A DNA stretch of 64,000 bases from Micromonospora ureilytica. GTDB lineage: Bacteria > Actinomycetota > Actinomycetes > Mycobacteriales > Micromonosporaceae. Made by a program: the position numbers and the translations under genes. The notes under the pieces were generated by a model. The model had not been told where the DNA came from. It saw nothing but the letters and a program-made list of their open reading frames with translations, and searched no databases. The stretch is from contig NZ_JADOTX010000001.1 in the NCBI RefSeq assembly GCF_015751765.1, positions 1,922,001-1,986,000 of the forward strand. Direction: 5' to 3'. This document shows positions 36,334 through 45,484 of the stretch, in pieces. How positions within the stretch are numbered: the first letter of the stretch is position 1; each line of letters starts with the position of its first letter.

Positions 36334-37169
36334 TTGACCGCGCCGGCGGTCAGGCCGGCGACGAAGTACCGCTGCAGGGCCAGGAACCCGACGACCACCG
36401 GGATGCTGACCACCAGTGAGGCGGCCATGATCTGGTTCCAGTAGACGTTGAACTGGGTGGAGTAGCCCTGCAGGCCGACGGCCAGGGTGCGGCTGCCCTC
36501 GTCGGTCATCACCGACGCGAAGAGCACCTCACCCCACGCGGTCATGAACGCGTACACGGTGACCGCGACGACGCCGGGCACGGCGGCCGGCAGGATGACC
36601 TGGAACAGGGTGCGCAGCGGACCGGCGCCGTCGACCTGCGCCGCCTCGTCCAGACCACGGGGGATCGAGTCGAAGTAACCGACCAGCATCCAGATCGAAA
36701 ACGGCAGCGAGAAGGTCAGGTACGTGATGACCAGTCCGGTGCGGCTGGCGTACAGCTCGATGCCTGTGGCGTTGCCCAGGTTGACGTAGATGAGGAACAG
36801 CGGCAGCAGGAACAGGATGCCGGGGAACATCTGCGTGGACAGCACCGTCACCGAGAAGACACCGCGACCGCGGAACCGGTACCGGCTCACCGCGAACGCG
36901 GCGAAGATGGCCACCACCACCGAGCAGATCGCCGCGATGCTCGACACCACAAGGCTGTTCACCAGGTACCGGGCCAGCGGCACTGTGCTCCACATGTCGA
37001 TGAACGGTTGCAGGGTGGGCCGGCTGGGCCACCAGGTGAAGCCGTTCTGCACGTCCTGCAACGGCTTCGCCGCCGACGTGACCATCACGTAGAGCGGGAT
37101 GACGACGAAGAGGGTGAGCAGGGTCAGCACGATGCGCCGGCCCCAGCGCTCACCGGCGGTCTCACGCAT
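36330..37169 (-). CDS. Carbohydrate ABC transporter permease (MalG/CebG type)
   Basis: 279 residues with six hydrophobic segments. The permease EAA loop is [21 protein letters not shown], and [21 protein letters not shown] and [20 protein letters not shown] are typical of sugar-importer MalG proteins. It starts at ATG 37169, overlapping the end of the MalF-type gene by 8 bp. It works with the other permease and the lipoprotein; the ATPase is not encoded here and is probably a shared MsiK-like subunit. Confidence 0.93.
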   Translation of the reverse strand: MRETAGERWGRRIVLTLLTLFVVIPLYVMVTSAAKPLQDVQNGFTWWPSRPTLQPFIDMWSTVPLARYLVNSLVVSSIAAICSVVVAIFAAFAVSRYRFRGRGVFSVTVLSTQMFPGILFLLPLFLIYVNLGNATGIELYASRTGLVITYLTFSLPFSIWMLVGYFDSIPRGLDEAAQVDGAGPLRTLFQVILPAAVPGVVAVTVYAFMTAWGEVLFASVMTDEGSRTLAVGLQGYSTQFNVYWNQIMAASLVVSIPVVVGFLALQRYFVAGLTAGAVK

Positions 37170-38154
37170 GGTCGTCCCTCCGACGGTTGGTGATCAGCAG
37201 GTACGCGGCCGAGACGACCAGCAGGAACAGCAGCAGCGCCACCGACATCGCCGACCCGGAGCCGAAGTCCCAGGTCTTGAAGGAGCTGCGGTAGATGTGG
37301 ATGGAGATGAGGTCGGCCTGCTCCGGCGCGGAGCCGCCGAACAGCACGAACGGGGTGTTGAAGTCGTTGAACGTCCACAGGAACAGCACCAGCAGCAGCA
37401 CCAGGTTGACCGGCCGCAGCATCGGCAGGGTGACCGAGCGCAGCCGACGCCAGAACCCGGCGCCGTCGATCGCGGCGGCCTCGTACAGCTCGCCGGGCAC
37501 GTTCTGCAGCCCGGCCATCAGGCACAGGAACGCGAATGGCCAGTTGCGCCAGACCGACACGACCAGCAGCGACCAGAAGCTGTTGTCGCCGATCAGCCAG
37601 AACGGCCGTTCGTTCAGCAGGCCGAGCTGGTCCACGAGCACGTGGTTGACCAGGCCGGTGTCGCGTTGCAGCAGGAAGCTCCAGGTGATCACGGCGGCGT
37701 AGACCGGCAGCGCGTACGGGGTGAGGAACAGCGCCCGCAGGATCGCCCGTCCACGGAACGGCCGTTGCAGGACGACCGCCGCGGAGATGCCGAGCAGCCA
37801 GGCGAACCCGACCGAGAGCAGGCTGTAGGCCAGGGTGACCCAGAACGAGTGCAGCAGTTCCTTGCCGGCGGCGCTGTTCAGGTCGAGCGTCGCCCGGTAG
37901 TTCTCCAGCCCGATGAAGGGCGCTGTGGACCAGTCGCGGATGTGGAACTGGGTCAGCTCCAGCAGGCTCATCCAGACCCCGACCACCATCGGGACGACGT
38001 GGATGGCGAGTTCCAGCACGATGGCCGGTGCGAGCAGCAGATAGGGCAGGAGTGAGCGGCGGGGGCCGCGGGGCCGGCGGGCCGGCCTCCGGGCCGGCGA
38101 CCCGGCCCGGGGTTCGCGTCGGTCGGCGTCCGGCGCGGTGGTGCTGGTTGCCAT
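37162..38154 (-). CDS. Carbohydrate ABC transporter permease (MalF/CebF type)
   Basis: 330 residues from ATG at 38154. A basic N-terminal tail (about 35 residues, RRPRGPRRS) precedes six membrane segments: LLLAPAIVLELAIHVVPMVV, then TLAYSLLSVGFAWLLGISAA, and the EAA loop YEAAAIDGAGFWRRLRSVTLP. It pairs with the MalG-type permease to form the translocation channel. Confidence 0.93.
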   Translation of the reverse strand: MATSTTAPDADRREPRAGSPARRPARRPRGPRRSLLPYLLLAPAIVLELAIHVVPMVVGVWMSLLELTQFHIRDWSTAPFIGLENYRATLDLNSAAGKELLHSFWVTLAYSLLSVGFAWLLGISAAVVLQRPFRGRAILRALFLTPYALPVYAAVITWSFLLQRDTGLVNHVLVDQLGLLNERPFWLIGDNSFWSLLVVSVWRNWPFAFLCLMAGLQNVPGELYEAAAIDGAGFWRRLRSVTLPMLRPVNLVLLLVLFLWTFNDFNTPFVLFGGSAPEQADLISIHIYRSSFKTWDFGSGSAMSVALLLFLLVVSAAYLLITNRRRDDHA

Positions 38155-38224
38155 CGGGGTCCTCTCGGAGGCGGTGGCCGTGGCCGGGCTCAGCGCCCGA
38201 CCACGGCCACCGGTGACGCCTGGG

Positions 38225-39523
38225 TCAGCGCATCTTCTGCTGCGCGTCGGTCAGCTTCGCCTTCACCGACGCCTCGGTGACCGGCTTGCCGCTGGCCGCG
38301 TCGGCGAACAGCTCCTTCATCGCGGTGCCGACCAGGGTCTCGAAGGTGCTCTCCTCGGGCACCTGCGGCAGCGGGGCCGCGGTGGTGACCAGGGTCTCCT
38401 GGATGGTCTTCTGCTCCGGGGCGCTGAACGCCGGGTCGGAGGCCGCCGTCTTCACCGCCGGCAGCGATCCGTACGTCTTGTTGAGGATCGTCTGCTCCTC
38501 GTCGCTGGTCATGAACTTGACGAAGCTCAGCGCGCCGTCCTTGTTCTTGGTGTGCTTGAAGACCGCCATGTTGATGCCGGCGACCATGCTGTTGACCTTC
38601 TTGCCGCCGGCCGGCGGGCTGGCCAGGAACGGCACCGGGGCCACCCCGTACGCGTCGGCGGGCATGTTCTGCGTCTTCAGGTTCGACCCGGCGGACTGCC
38701 ACAGCAGCATGGCGGCCTTGCCGTTGGCGAAGTCGGAGACCGACTGGTTCTGCGCGTACTCGGCGTTGCTCGGGTTGGTGATCTTGTCGGCGGCCATGAA
38801 GTCGATGTACCGCTTGATCGCCGAAACGTTCTGCGGGGTGTCGAAGGTCGGCTTGCCGGCCGAGTCGAACCACTCGCCGCCGTACTGCTGGCTGAAGGTG
38901 AAGGCGTGGTGGGCGTTCTCCGACGGGTTGGCACCCTCGATCGCCAGACCCCACTTGCCGCCGGTGCTCAGCTTCTTGCCGTACTCGGCGAGCTGCTCCC
39001 AGGTGGTCGGCGGTGCGGTGATGCCGGCGTCGGCGAACGACTTCTTGTTGTAGTACAGGCTGTAAGCCATGCTGTAGAGCGGCACGGCGGCCGGCGGCTT
39101 GCCGGGGGCGCCGGCGGCGGCGAGCGCGGCGGGCACGATCCGGTCCTTGCCGCCGACGGCCTGCAGGGCGGCGTCATCGAACTCGACGAGCGCGCCGGTG
39201 GCCTGCAGCGACGCCGACCAGGTGTTGCCGATGTTGACCACGTCCGGGCCCTTGCCGGAGGCGGCGGCCGCCAGCAGGCGGTTGAGCAGGTCCGACCAGG
39301 GGACCACCTCGACGGTGACCTTGATGCCGGTCTGCTTCTCGAACTTGTCCAACTCCGGCTGGAGGGTGGTCTTGTCGGCCTCCAGGCTGGCGCCCTGGTT
39401 GCTGGCCCAGTAGGTGAGCGTCTTGGGTGCTGCGGCGGAGTCGTCGCCGGAGCCACCGCAGGCGGTCAGCGAGGCGGCCGCCAGTACGGCGGCGGTGAAT
39501 ATCCCGAGGTGTCGTCTCGACAC
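38225..39523 (-). CDS. Extracellular solute-binding lipoprotein of the sugar ABC transporter
   Basis: 432 residues from ATG at 39523. The N-terminus MSRRHLGIFTAAVLAAASLT ends in the lipobox LTACGG (Cys about 22). The remainder is a family 1 binding protein (MalE-like): LTYWASNQGASLEADKTTLQ, GPDVVNIGNTW, MAYSLYYNKKSFADAGIT and AMLLWQSAG. It feeds the two permeases, probably a beta-glucoside such as cellobiose given the linked GH1 enzyme. Its promoter lies in the 237-bp gap shared with the divergent ROK regulator. Confidence 0.93.
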   Translation of the reverse strand: MSRRHLGIFTAAVLAAASLTACGGSGDDSAAAPKTLTYWASNQGASLEADKTTLQPELDKFEKQTGIKVTVEVVPWSDLLNRLLAAAASGKGPDVVNIGNTWSASLQATGALVEFDDAALQAVGGKDRIVPAALAAAGAPGKPPAAVPLYSMAYSLYYNKKSFADAGITAPPTTWEQLAEYGKKLSTGGKWGLAIEGANPSENAHHAFTFSQQYGGEWFDSAGKPTFDTPQNVSAIKRYIDFMAADKITNPSNAEYAQNQSVSDFANGKAAMLLWQSAGSNLKTQNMPADAYGVAPVPFLASPPAGGKKVNSMVAGINMAVFKHTKNKDGALSFVKFMTSDEEQTILNKTYGSLPAVKTAASDPAFSAPEQKTIQETLVTTAAPLPQVPEESTFETLVGTAMKELFADAASGKPVTEASVKAKLTDAQQKMR

Positions 39524-39669
39524 GGGTCAGCCCTTCCGGTGCGTGGTGGGGGTCCACCGACCTTCGTCGCCGATAGGGGTCGGGGCGACGGGGGCCGGCT
39601 GCGGACAGGGGTTCGGGGGTGCGCCGTCGGGGTCCGTCGGCGTTTCCCGGGAGTTACATCACGGCTTAA

Positions 39670-39686
39670 TTTATGTCGTCATTAAA
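39670..39686. promoter_or_regulatory. Candidate ROK-regulator site in the divergent promoter region
   Basis: TTTATG, TCGT, CATTAAA forms an imperfect dyad in an AT-rich island within an otherwise GC-rich 237-bp gap. It lies about 75 bp upstream of the ROK gene. ROK repressors bind AT-rich dyads of this kind. The arms match only in part, so this is tentative. Confidence 0.35.
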
Positions 39687-39760
39687 GTTGTTGGCAGGTG
39701 GGTCGTCAAGCACGAGGCGGTTACAGTCGCCTCGAACGGCCGACGGGAACGAGGTGACGA

Positions 39761-40960
39761 GTGGAGCTGGCGCGTGCCACCAACCGCAGCGTGCGGTTGC
39801 GCAACCGGTCCGCCCTGCTGACCAAGCTCTTCCTGGACGGCCCGCTCACCAGGCAGGACCTGGTGCGCAGCACCGGGCTGAGCCAGCCAGCGGTCAGCAA
39901 CGTGGTGGCCGACATGATCGACGAGGGGCTGGTCGCCGAGGCCGGTGCCGCCGAGTCCGACGGCGGTCGGCCCAGCATGCTGCTGCGGATCGCGCCCCGA
40001 TTCGCCTTCGTGGTCGGCGTGGACGTCGGCGAGACCCGGGTCCGGGTGGAGCTGTTCGACTTCGCGATGACCCTGCTGGCCAGCGTCGAGTACCCGCTCG
40101 ACCCGGCCCGCACCGAGCCCGACCTGGTGGCCGGGCACGTGCTGGCCGGGATCGACGCGGTGACCGGCCAGGCCGGGGTGGCTCCCGGCAACGTGCTCGG
40201 CGTCGGCATCGGCGTCTCCGGCGTGGTCGAGCAGGGCGCCGAGGCGGTCGTGCACGCCCAGGCTCTCGGCTGGGACCGGGTGCCGCTGGAGCGTCTGATC
40301 GGCGCCGGCACCGACCTGCCGCTGCACATCGACAACGGCGCGAAGACCCTCGGCCAGGCCGAGATGTGGTTCGGCGCCGGTCGGGGCGCCCGGCACGCCG
40401 TCTTCGCGCTGGTCGGCTCCGGGGTGGGCGCGTCGGTGGTGACCAACGGCGCCACCTACCGGGGCGCGTCCAGCAGCGCGGGGGAGTGGGGGCACACCAC
40501 CCTGGTGTACGGCGGCCGGGCCTGCCGGTGCGGCGCGCGTGGCTGCCTGGAGGCGTACGTGGGGGCGGAGGCGATCATCGACCGCTACCGGGAGGCCCGC
40601 CGGGGTCGACAGGTCCCAGGCGAGGACGAGGAGTCCCAGATCGCCGCGCTGGTCGCCGCCGCGGAGACCTCGGCCACCGCCCGACGGGTGCTGGACGACA
40701 CCGCCGGCTACCTCGGCGCCGGGGTGGCCAACCTGATCAACCTGTTCAACCCGGAGCGTGTGGTGCTCGGCGGCTGGGCGGCGATGGCGCTGGGCGACCT
40801 GCTGCCGGCCGTGCGGGAGGCCGCCGGCCGGCAGGCGCTGCGCCAGCCGTACGAACAGGCGTCGATCGAGCTGTGCCGGCTCGGGGTGGATGCGGTGGCG
40901 TTGGGCGCGGCCACGCTGCCGATCGCCCGCTTCCTCACCGAGGGCGGCATCCGCCGCTGA
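39761..40960 (+). CDS. ROK-family transcriptional regulator
   Basis: 399 residues from GTG at 39761. The N-terminal HTH is SALLTKLFLDGPLTRQDLVR and GLSQPAVSNVVADMIDEGLV (about residues 18-60). The ROK kinase-like part has GVDVGETRVRVELFDFAM and, in EWGHTTLVYGGRACRCGARG, the zinc motif CxCGxxGC that defines the family. GAGVANLINLFNPERVVLGG is the usual late motif. It is divergent from the sugar importer/beta-glucosidase operon and is expected to repress it in the absence of inducer. Confidence 0.93.
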   Translation: MELARATNRSVRLRNRSALLTKLFLDGPLTRQDLVRSTGLSQPAVSNVVADMIDEGLVAEAGAAESDGGRPSMLLRIAPRFAFVVGVDVGETRVRVELFDFAMTLLASVEYPLDPARTEPDLVAGHVLAGIDAVTGQAGVAPGNVLGVGIGVSGVVEQGAEAVVHAQALGWDRVPLERLIGAGTDLPLHIDNGAKTLGQAEMWFGAGRGARHAVFALVGSGVGASVVTNGATYRGASSSAGEWGHTTLVYGGRACRCGARGCLEAYVGAEAIIDRYREARRGRQVPGEDEESQIAALVAAAETSATARRVLDDTAGYLGAGVANLINLFNPERVVLGGWAAMALGDLLPAVREAAGRQALRQPYEQASIELCRLGVDAVALGAATLPIARFLTEGGIRR

Positions 40961-41075
40961 GCGCGGACGACGGTAGAGCCCTCGGCAAATTACACGAAAA
41001 CCGATTCTCGGGATAAATAACGAAGTTATAGATCGATGTCTTGACGCCGTCGCAATGTCGCCGCAACACTCCTAC

Positions 41076-41087
41076 GAGAGCGCTCTC
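41076..41087. promoter_or_regulatory. LacI-family operator-like palindrome upstream of the discoidin/beta-helix gene
   Basis: GAGAGCGCTCTC is a perfect 12-bp palindrome 100 bp upstream of the ATG. Its core GAGCGCTC is that of CebR-type sites (TGGGAGCGCTCCCA), which control cellulose-related genes in streptomycetes. A TTGACG at 41041 may be a -35 element. No LacI-family gene is nearby. Confidence 0.6.
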
Positions 41088-41187
41088 CGACCCGCGACGC
41101 CGCATCGGCGGCACCACCCACGGCGCCACGGGGCGAGCCGATCCCATCCGCGCGGCAACCCGTAACCCCCTATCGACAGGCGATGTC

Positions 41188-43413
41188 ATGACATCTCGCG
41201 CTACATCCGTACGCCCCCGTCCCCGGGTCGTGCGGCACCTGCTCGTCGGACTCACAGTGGCCCTGGTCGCGACGCTCACGCCGACCGGGACCACGACACC
41301 CGCGCAGGCCGCCCCCACCCTGCTGTCCCAGGGCCGTACGGCGACCGCCTCGTCCACCGAGAACGCCGGAACGCCCGCCGCGGCCGCTGTCGACGGCAAC
41401 ACCGGCACCCGCTGGTCCAGCGCGTTCAGCGACCCGCAGTGGCTCCAGGTCGACCTGGGTGCCCGCGCCACCATCACCCAGGTCAATCTGCTCTGGGAGG
41501 CCGCCCACGGCCGGGCCTTCCAGCTCCAGACCTCCGACAACGGGTCCACCTGGACCACGATCTACTCGACCACCACGAGCGCCGGCGGCACCCAGAACCT
41601 CACCGTCTCCGGCGCCGGCCGCTACGTCCGCATGTACGGCACCGCCCGGGGCACCGGCTACGGCTACTCGCTCTGGGAGTTCCAGGTCTACGGCGAGACC
41701 GGCGGCGGCACCAACGAACCCCCGGTGACGCCCACCGACCCGTACAACCCCAACCTCGGGCCGAACACCTTCGTCTTCGACCCGAGCACGCCGACGTCGA
41801 CCATCCAGAGTCGACTGAACACCCTCTTCACCCAGCAGGAGACCAACCAGTTCGGCCCGCAGCGCTACGCGGTGCTGTTCAAGCCCGGCAACTACACCGC
41901 CGACGTCAACCTCGGCTTCTTCACCCAGGTCGCCGGCCTCGGCATGAGCCCGGACGACGTCAACCTCAACGGCCACGTGCGTGCCGAGGCGTTCTGGTTC
42001 GGCGGCAACGCCACCCAGAACTTCTGGCGGGCCGCCGAGAACCTCTCGGTCACCCTGCCCGCCGGGCAGACCGTGGAGCGCTGGGCAGTTTCCCAGGCCG
42101 CGCCGTACCGACGGATGCACCTGCGTGGCGCGCAGAACCAGATCCAGCTCTGGAACGGCGGCGACGGCTGGTCCAGCGGCGGCCTGCTGGCCGACACCCG
42201 CATCGACGGCCTGGTCGTCTCCGGCTCGCAGCAGCAGTGGTACTCCCGCAACAGCGAGTTCGGCAACGGCTGGACCGGCTCGGTGTGGAACATGGTCTTC
42301 CAGGGCGTCAACGGCGCTCCCGCGCCGAGCTTCCCCAACCCGTCGCACACCGTCATCCCGCAGACCCCGCAGGTCCGGGAGAAGCCCTTCCTGTACGTCG
42401 ACGGCACCGGTGAGTACCGGGTCTTCGTACCGGCGCTGCGCACCAACTCCACCGGCACCAGCTGGTACAACAAGACCCCGGCCGGCTCGTCCATCTCGCT
42501 GTCGCAGTTCTTCGTGGTCCAGCCCGGCACCAGCGCCGCCACCATCAACGCGGCCCTCGCCCAGGGGCGGCACCTGCTCTTCACCCCGGGCGTGCACCAC
42601 GTCACCGAGCCGATCCAGGTCAACCGGGCCGACACTGTCGTCCTCGGTCTCGGCCTGGCCACCATCCAGGCCGACAACGGCGCGGTGGGGATGCGGGTGG
42701 CCGATGTGGACGGCGTCAAGGTGGCCGGCCTCATGTTCGAGGCCGGCACGACGAACTCGCCGGTGCTGATGGAGGTCGGGCCGTCCGGCTCGTCCGCGAG
42801 CCACGCCAGCAACCCGACCTCGCTGCACGACGTGTTCTTCCGCATCGGCGGGCCGCACGTCGGCAAGGCCACCAACTCGCTGACCGTCAACAGCGACAAC
42901 GTGATCGGTGACCACATGTGGCTGTGGCGGGCCGACCACGCCGCCAGCGGCGTACCGACCGGGTGGACACTGAACACCGCCGACACCGGGCTCACCGTCA
43001 ACGGCGACAACGTCACCATGTACGGCCTCTTCGTCGAGCACTACCAGAAGTACCAGACCATCTGGAACGGCAACGGTGGGCGGACGTACTTCTACCAGAA
43101 CGAGCTGCCGTACGACGTGCCGAACCAGGCGGCCTGGATGAACGGGTCGACCCGGGGTTACGCCGCGTACAAGGTCGCCGATTCGGTGACCAGCCACCAG
43201 GCGTTCGGGTTGGGCAGCTACAGCTACTTCAACGTCAACCCCGCGGTGGTCGAGGAACGGTCCTTCGAGGTGCCCACCAACTCGAACGTGCGCTTCACGA
43301 ACATGGTCACCGTCTCGCTCGGTGGCGTCGGCACCATCAATCGGGTGATCAACAACGCCGGTGGCACCGCGAACGCGGCCAACCAGACGGTGTACCTGAC
43401 CACCTACCCCTGA
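41188..43413 (+). CDS. Secreted discoidin (F5/8 type C) plus right-handed beta-helix protein
   Basis: 741 residues from ATG at 41188. A signal peptide ends near residue 43 (TTTPAQA before APT). Residues about 45-175 form an F5/8C carbohydrate-binding domain (ATASSTENAGTPAAAAVDGN, TGTRWSSAFSDPQWLQVDLG). After a Pro/Thr linker the body has GPQRYAVLFKPGNYTADVNL, FFTQVAGLGMSPDDVNLNGH and repeated VSG/NxDNV turns, a pectate-lyase-like beta-helix. Relatives are often labelled adenylyl cyclase or coagulation factor, labels without clear basis. A secreted polysaccharide-active role is inferred; the catalytic residues are not identified. Confidence 0.82.
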   Translation: MTSRATSVRPRPRVVRHLLVGLTVALVATLTPTGTTTPAQAAPTLLSQGRTATASSTENAGTPAAAAVDGNTGTRWSSAFSDPQWLQVDLGARATITQVNLLWEAAHGRAFQLQTSDNGSTWTTIYSTTTSAGGTQNLTVSGAGRYVRMYGTARGTGYGYSLWEFQVYGETGGGTNEPPVTPTDPYNPNLGPNTFVFDPSTPTSTIQSRLNTLFTQQETNQFGPQRYAVLFKPGNYTADVNLGFFTQVAGLGMSPDDVNLNGHVRAEAFWFGGNATQNFWRAAENLSVTLPAGQTVERWAVSQAAPYRRMHLRGAQNQIQLWNGGDGWSSGGLLADTRIDGLVVSGSQQQWYSRNSEFGNGWTGSVWNMVFQGVNGAPAPSFPNPSHTVIPQTPQVREKPFLYVDGTGEYRVFVPALRTNSTGTSWYNKTPAGSSISLSQFFVVQPGTSAATINAALAQGRHLLFTPGVHHVTEPIQVNRADTVVLGLGLATIQADNGAVGMRVADVDGVKVAGLMFEAGTTNSPVLMEVGPSGSSASHASNPTSLHDVFFRIGGPHVGKATNSLTVNSDNVIGDHMWLWRADHAASGVPTGWTLNTADTGLTVNGDNVTMYGLFVEHYQKYQTIWNGNGGRTYFYQNELPYDVPNQAAWMNGSTRGYAAYKVADSVTSHQAFGLGSYSYFNVNPAVVEERSFEVPTNSNVRFTNMVTVSLGGVGTINRVINNAGGTANAANQTVYLTTYP

Positions 43414-43477
43414 CCGGGGCGCCCGCTCCGGCCCGGTCCTCTGTGACCGGGTCGGCCGGGTAGCACCCAGGGCCGAG

Positions 43478-43508
43478 GCCGGCCCGGTCCCGCCGAGACC
43501 GGGCCGGC
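43478..43508. terminator. Bidirectional hairpin terminator
   Basis: GCCGGCCCGGTC (43478-43489) and GACCGGGCCGGC (43497-43508) form a perfect 12-bp stem with a 7-nt loop, between the convergent beta-helix gene (stop 43413) and flavoprotein gene (stop 43523). Confidence 0.75.
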
Positions 43509-43522
43509 TGCGGTCGTGCCGC

Positions 43523-44845
43523 TCAGCCGGCCAGCACCTCGGCCGCAGCCCGCTCACCGGCACGCACCGCGCCCTCCAGGTAGCCACTCCAGCGGGTGGC
43601 CGTCTCGGTGCCCGCCCAGTACACCCGCCCCACCGGCGTCCGCAGGTGCGGGCCGTACGTCCGCCACGTGCCCGGGGTGAGCGCACCGGAGAAGCAGCCC
43701 CGGGTCCACTCGTCGGCCGACCAGTCGTACTCGACGAGATCCACCGGGTCCTCGGCTCGTGGTCCGACCACGCCGGCCAACGCCTCCAGCAGGCATCGTC
43801 GACGCCGCGCGAGGGACATGCCGCGCAGCGTGGCGGCGTCCGTGGAGTAGCTGAACCCGGTCAGCACCCCGAGCGGTGAGGTCGGGGTGGAGTTGTCGAC
43901 AGTCTCGGTGAGCGGACCGGCGCTGCTGGTGGCCACCCCGGAGCGCCCGTCGGCACGCCAGAACGGCTCCGGGTACACGGCGTGCACCTTCAGCGCCGAA
44001 CCCATCGGCATGCGCTGGGTGAGCCCGTCACGCAGCGGGGGCAGCGGCGGGTCGTACCGGATCCGGCCGGCCAGTGCCGGGGCCAGCGCGACCACCACGG
44101 CATCGCCGTCCACGCGCCCGGTGTCGGTCCACGCCGTCGCGCCGTCGACTGTCTGTTCGATGGCCCGCACCGGCGCGGCCAGCGTCAGCGCGCCCGGCGG
44201 CAGAGCGGTGGCCATCCGTTCGGCCAGCGCCGGCGGCCCGCCCACGATCCGGTCCTGCTGCGCGCCGCCGGCCATCCCCAGCAACGGTCCGGTCCCGCCG
44301 GCGCTGCGCAGGTAGAACAGCAGGTGCAACAGGGACAGCTCGTCCGCGCCGGTGGCCAGCAGCCCGCCGGCGAGGACCCGCCCCAGGTAGTCGGCGGTGA
44401 CGTCGTCCCCGGCCGTGGCGGTGAGCCACCCGCCGAGGGTCGTCCGGTCCCACAGTGCGGCCTCCGGCGTCGCCCAGGGTGCGGCCGGGTCCAGTCGTGC
44501 GGCGTACTCGTCGAGCAGGCCGAGCACCCGGCTCACCTGCGTCGACGGCTCGGCCCGGGGCGCACCGGCCCAGAGCACTGTGGGCGCGCCGATCGATGCC
44601 GAGGCGAAGGTGGCCAGCCCGTGCTCGGCGACCAGCGCGTACATCCGGTCCTGGGTCGGACCGATCCACTGCGCTCCCAGGTCGAGTTGCGTGAGCTCGG
44701 GCAGCCATCGGGTCAGCACCCGACCGCCCACCCGGTCACGGGCCTCCAACACCCGCACCTGGGCGCCGGCGCGGCTCAGCGCCAACGCGGCCGCGAGACC
44801 GGAGAAGCCGGCGCCGACCACGACCACCCGCAAGCCGTCGACCAC
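43523..44845 (-). CDS. Flavin amine oxidase-family protein
   Basis: 440 residues from GTG at 44845 (VVDGLRVVVVGAG); a TTG start at 44863 is possible. VVVVGAGFSGLAAALALSRA is the dinucleotide motif, followed by GAQVRVLEARDRVGGRV and the C-terminal YWAGTETATRWSGYLEGAVR (the FAD-binding AGTExxxxWxGYxEGA motif of monoamine oxidases). The C-terminus is complete. Substrate is unknown; amines or polyamines are typical for the family. Confidence 0.9.
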   Translation of the reverse strand: MVDGLRVVVVGAGFSGLAAALALSRAGAQVRVLEARDRVGGRVLTRWLPELTQLDLGAQWIGPTQDRMYALVAEHGLATFASASIGAPTVLWAGAPRAEPSTQVSRVLGLLDEYAARLDPAAPWATPEAALWDRTTLGGWLTATAGDDVTADYLGRVLAGGLLATGADELSLLHLLFYLRSAGGTGPLLGMAGGAQQDRIVGGPPALAERMATALPPGALTLAAPVRAIEQTVDGATAWTDTGRVDGDAVVVALAPALAGRIRYDPPLPPLRDGLTQRMPMGSALKVHAVYPEPFWRADGRSGVATSSAGPLTETVDNSTPTSPLGVLTGFSYSTDAATLRGMSLARRRRCLLEALAGVVGPRAEDPVDLVEYDWSADEWTRGCFSGALTPGTWRTYGPHLRTPVGRVYWAGTETATRWSGYLEGAVRAGERAAAEVLAG

Positions 44846-44926
44846 ACCGCGGTCTACCCACAACCGGCGCAGGCATGACTACCGGCTCCGGTCGCGGCGC
44901 CGGCGGACCGTACCCCCGTCCTTCGT

Positions 44927-44998
44927 CCTTTGCTCTGCACCCGCCGACGCGCCACCGCGGCTTTGGGCACCGGCGCGTCCGCGGGTGCAGAGCAAAGG
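44927..44998. repeat. 72-bp intergenic palindrome with perfect 18-bp arms
   Basis: CCTTTGCTCTGCACCCGC (44927-44944) and GCGGGTGCAGAGCAAAGG (44981-44998) are exact inverted repeats. Just inside, GACGCGCC and GGCGCGTC extend the stem after a single C-C mismatch, leaving an 18-nt loop. It fills most of the divergent gap before the DGPF gene and looks like a dispersed intergenic element rather than a terminator. Confidence 0.85.
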
Positions 44999-45125
44999 GC
45001 ACGCCGGCACCGGGGCCGGGTCGGCCACCGACAAACTTTCTGCCGGCCTGTCGATCGGGGCGGCGGCCGATCGTATGGAGGATGAGAGGTCGGCGAGAGG
45101 CCGGCCGCCCCCGCGAGGAGGAACG

Positions 45126-45482
45126 ATGACGTTGTACCTGCTCAGCATTCATCAGCCGCAGGGTGAGCTGCCGCCGGAGCCGGAGTTCCTGGCCGGTGTG
45201 ATGCGTCAGCTCGGCGAGTTGCGCGACGAGTTGGCGTCCACCGGGTCGTGGGTCTTCGGGCAGGGCCTGCACGGCCCGGAGACCGCCACCGTGCTGCGGC
45301 CCCGCGACGGCGAGATCCTCGTCACCGACGGACCGTTCGTGGAGGGCAAGGAGTACCTGGGCGGCATCACCATCATCGACGTGCCGGACCTGGACGCCGC
45401 CCTGGACTGGGGTCGCCGCTACGCGTTGGCGACCACCCTGCCGATCGAGGTCCGCCCCTTCCAGGGTGGGGCCGGGAGCTGA
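45126..45482 (+). CDS. DGPF (YCII-like) protein, partner of the ECF42 sigma factor
   Basis: 118 residues from ATG at 45126 behind GAGGAGGA. It carries the DGPF motif of its family, [20 protein letters not shown], in a YCII-type alpha/beta fold ([20 protein letters not shown] at the N-terminus). DGPF proteins accompany ECF42 sigma factors and are expected to affect or be affected by them; the biochemical role is not known. The sigma gene begins two bases after its stop, suggesting translational coupling. Confidence 0.9.
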   Translation: MTLYLLSIHQPQGELPPEPEFLAGVMRQLGELRDELASTGSWVFGQGLHGPETATVLRPRDGEILVTDGPFVEGKEYLGGITIIDVPDLDAALDWGRRYALATTLPIEVRPFQGGAGS

Positions 45483-45484
45483 CC

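Noticed and set aside
41017..41029. ATAACGAAGTTAT, sharing ten bases with the end of a loxP arm
   Set aside because: There is no second arm in loxP arrangement and no recombinase gene; the match is short and in an AT-rich promoter.
41170..43686. 838-codon minus-strand ORF
   Set aside because: Its Val/Gly/Asp-heavy composition mirrors the secreted discoidin/beta-helix gene, which has a signal peptide and domains.
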